Assembly (NCBI GenBank): GCA_023254055.1
Contig: JALQYN010000096.1
Span: 1 to 64,000, forward strand
Source of the DNA: Polaribacter sp.
Lineage (GTDB): Bacteria > Bacteroidota > Bacteroidia > Flavobacteriales > Flavobacteriaceae
Direction: 5' to 3'
Length of the DNA: 64,000 nt
Shown: piece after piece, positions 62,462 through 64,000 of the stretch
Layout of the letters: each line of letters starts with the position of its first letter
Numbering within the stretch: position 1 is the stretch's first letter
Notes under the pieces: model-generated
The model's database searches: none
Seen by the model: the letters and a program-made list of their open reading frames with translations, nothing else
What the model was told of the DNA's origin: nothing
Position numbers and translations under genes: made by a program

Positions 62462-63955
62462 TTACTTTACAATGAATGATTGATTTTTTACTAGTTGAAT
62501 CAACTTATTGATGTCGTCTTTTAAGATTCTATCTTCTTCTAGTTTGTCAACTTTTTCTCTAATGATTTGATGGTTTCTTTCAATAATTTCAGAAAATGTA
62601 TTAGGTCTTCTAAAATCCATTGCTTGTGCAGCATACATTAATTCTATAGCGAATATTTTTTCGAGATTCCCTAATATTTGATTGAATTGTCTTCCAGAGA
62701 TACTACCCATAGAAACATGGTCTTCTTGTCCTAATGAAGTAGGAATGCTATCTGCAGAAGGAGGAAAGCACAATGATTTGTTTTCTGTTACCAACGCTGC
62801 GGTTGTGTATTGTGGAATCATAAATCCTGAATTTAATCCGCCTCCAGAAGTTAACAATCTTGGCAATCCAAATTTCCCCTCTAACAATAAATAACAACGT
62901 CTGTCTGAAATATTTCCCAATTCGGATGCTGCAATTGAGCAATAATCTAATGCCATTGCCAAAGGTTGCCCATGAAAATTACCCCCAGAGATCGCTTCGG
63001 TTTCACTCAGTACTATTGGGTTGTCAGTAACAGAATTCATTTCAATTTCTGCCAATTCGTTGAGGTGGTAATAGGCATTTCTAGAAGCTCCATGAACTTG
63101 AGGAATGCAACGCATAGAATAGGGGTCTTGAACACGTTCGCAACTTTCATGAGAATTGATGTTTTGAGAATTGTCAAACAACATTCTCATTCGTTTAGCA
63201 ACTTTTATATTTCCTTTAAATGGTCTAATTTCATGTAGTTGAGATTTAAAAGGAGAAGCGCTTCCTTGATAACCTTCAATACTCATGGCACCACAAACAT
63301 CAGCCAAATCTAATAAGTATTTCATTTTTTTCAATCCAACAATAGCATGTGCTAAAATAAATTGTGTTCCGTTTATCAGCCCTAAACCTTCTTTTGCTTG
63401 GAGTGTAATGGATTGTAAATTGTGTTTTTCTAATCCAATTTTTGCAGGCAGAATTTCATTATCAATCCAAAATTCACCTTCTCCTAATAAAGGCAAAAAC
63501 AAGTGAGAAAGCGGAGCTAAATCACCGGATGCACCAACAGAACCTTGTTCAGGAACAACAGGGAGTAAATCATTTTCTATAAAAAAAAGGATTCGTTCAA
63601 TCAATTCTAAACGCACACCAGAAAAACCTTGACATAAAGCGTGAACCTTACAAATCATCATGATTTTAGAGAGCTCTTTATCAATTGGATTTCCAACACC
63701 TACAGCGTGTGTAATTAATAAATTCTCTTGAAGTTTGTTCGTTTCTTCTGGTGTGATTTGTACATCACACAATGGACCAAAACCTGTATTGATTCCATAG
63801 ACAGCTTTATTTCCACTTGCCATGGTTTCAACTTTTCGTCTACATTCTGTAACTTTTTCTTTTGCTTCTGATGTAATTTCTGCTTTTAAATTGCCATCAG
63901 CTATGGCAATTATTTTCTCAACAGTTAAGTGATCTATTCCGTATTTAAATGTCAT
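62462..63955 (-). CDS. hutH: Histidine ammonia-lyase
   Basis: MIO motif VPEQGSVGASGDLAPLSHLFLPLLGEGE, YGINTGFGPLCD, NVTDNP-like SVTDNPIV. Confidence 0.96.
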   Translation of the reverse strand: MTFKYGIDHLTVEKIIAIADGNLKAEITSEAKEKVTECRRKVETMASGNKAVYGINTGFGPLCDVQITPEETNKLQENLLITHAVGVGNPIDKELSKIMMICKVHALCQGFSGVRLELIERILFFIENDLLPVVPEQGSVGASGDLAPLSHLFLPLLGEGEFWIDNEILPAKIGLEKHNLQSITLQAKEGLGLINGTQFILAHAIVGLKKMKYLLDLADVCGAMSIEGYQGSASPFKSQLHEIRPFKGNIKVAKRMRMLFDNSQNINSHESCERVQDPYSMRCIPQVHGASRNAYYHLNELAEIEMNSVTDNPIVLSETEAISGGNFHGQPLAMALDYCSIAASELGNISDRRCYLLLEGKFGLPRLLTSGGGLNSGFMIPQYTTAALVTENKSLCFPPSADSIPTSLGQEDHVSMGSISGRQFNQILGNLEKIFAIELMYAAQAMDFRRPNTFSEIIERNHQIIREKVDKLEEDRILKDDINKLIQLVKNQSFIVK

Positions 63956-64000
63956 TCTCTATAAATTGGTGTATTACAAAGTTATTCTTATTTTTGATAA

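Noticed and set aside
1-64000. CRISPR arrays, rRNA operons, transposons, retrons/DGRs, restriction or other defence systems
   Set aside because: Looked for repeat-spacer periodicity and hallmark proteins; none found.

Overview
AT-rich 64 kb window from a Bacteroidota genome, most likely Flavobacteriaceae (TAnnTTTG promoter motifs, mevalonate pathway genes, M56/BlaI pair, many secreted peptidases). Genus cannot be fixed from sequence alone. It looks like ordinary chromosome: one tRNA-Leu, no rRNA, no CRISPR array, no transposase or phage genes. The dominant theme is peptide and amino-acid catabolism: two S9 prolyl peptidases, a tandem M14 pair, an M20 dipeptidase, S41 protease, POT peptide transporter and hutHUI. 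The most interesting locus is a tightly overlapping minus-strand gene cluster at 4201-11224. It encodes an ornithine-cyclodeaminase-family reductase, a proline-racemase-family protein with the Cys/Thr signature of trans-3-hydroxy-L-proline dehydratase, a GH63-like alpha-glucosidase, and a three-domain APH kinase / M23 metallopeptidase / class-III PLP fusion resembling hydroxylysine kinase plus phospholyase. I propose this as a candidate pathway for the modified residues of collagen (3-hydroxyproline and glucosyl-galactosyl-hydroxylysine). Other points of interest are an M14 peptidase beside an apparently catalytically dead paralog, a serine hydrolase flanked by two minimal MotA/ExbB-like proteins and divergent from a LytS/LytTR pair, twin BlaI-type operators, an internally repetitive polyproline M56 protein, a mevalonate cluster split by unrelated genes, and several families of intergenic palindromes. 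All functional calls come from reading motifs in the translations; no database search was run.
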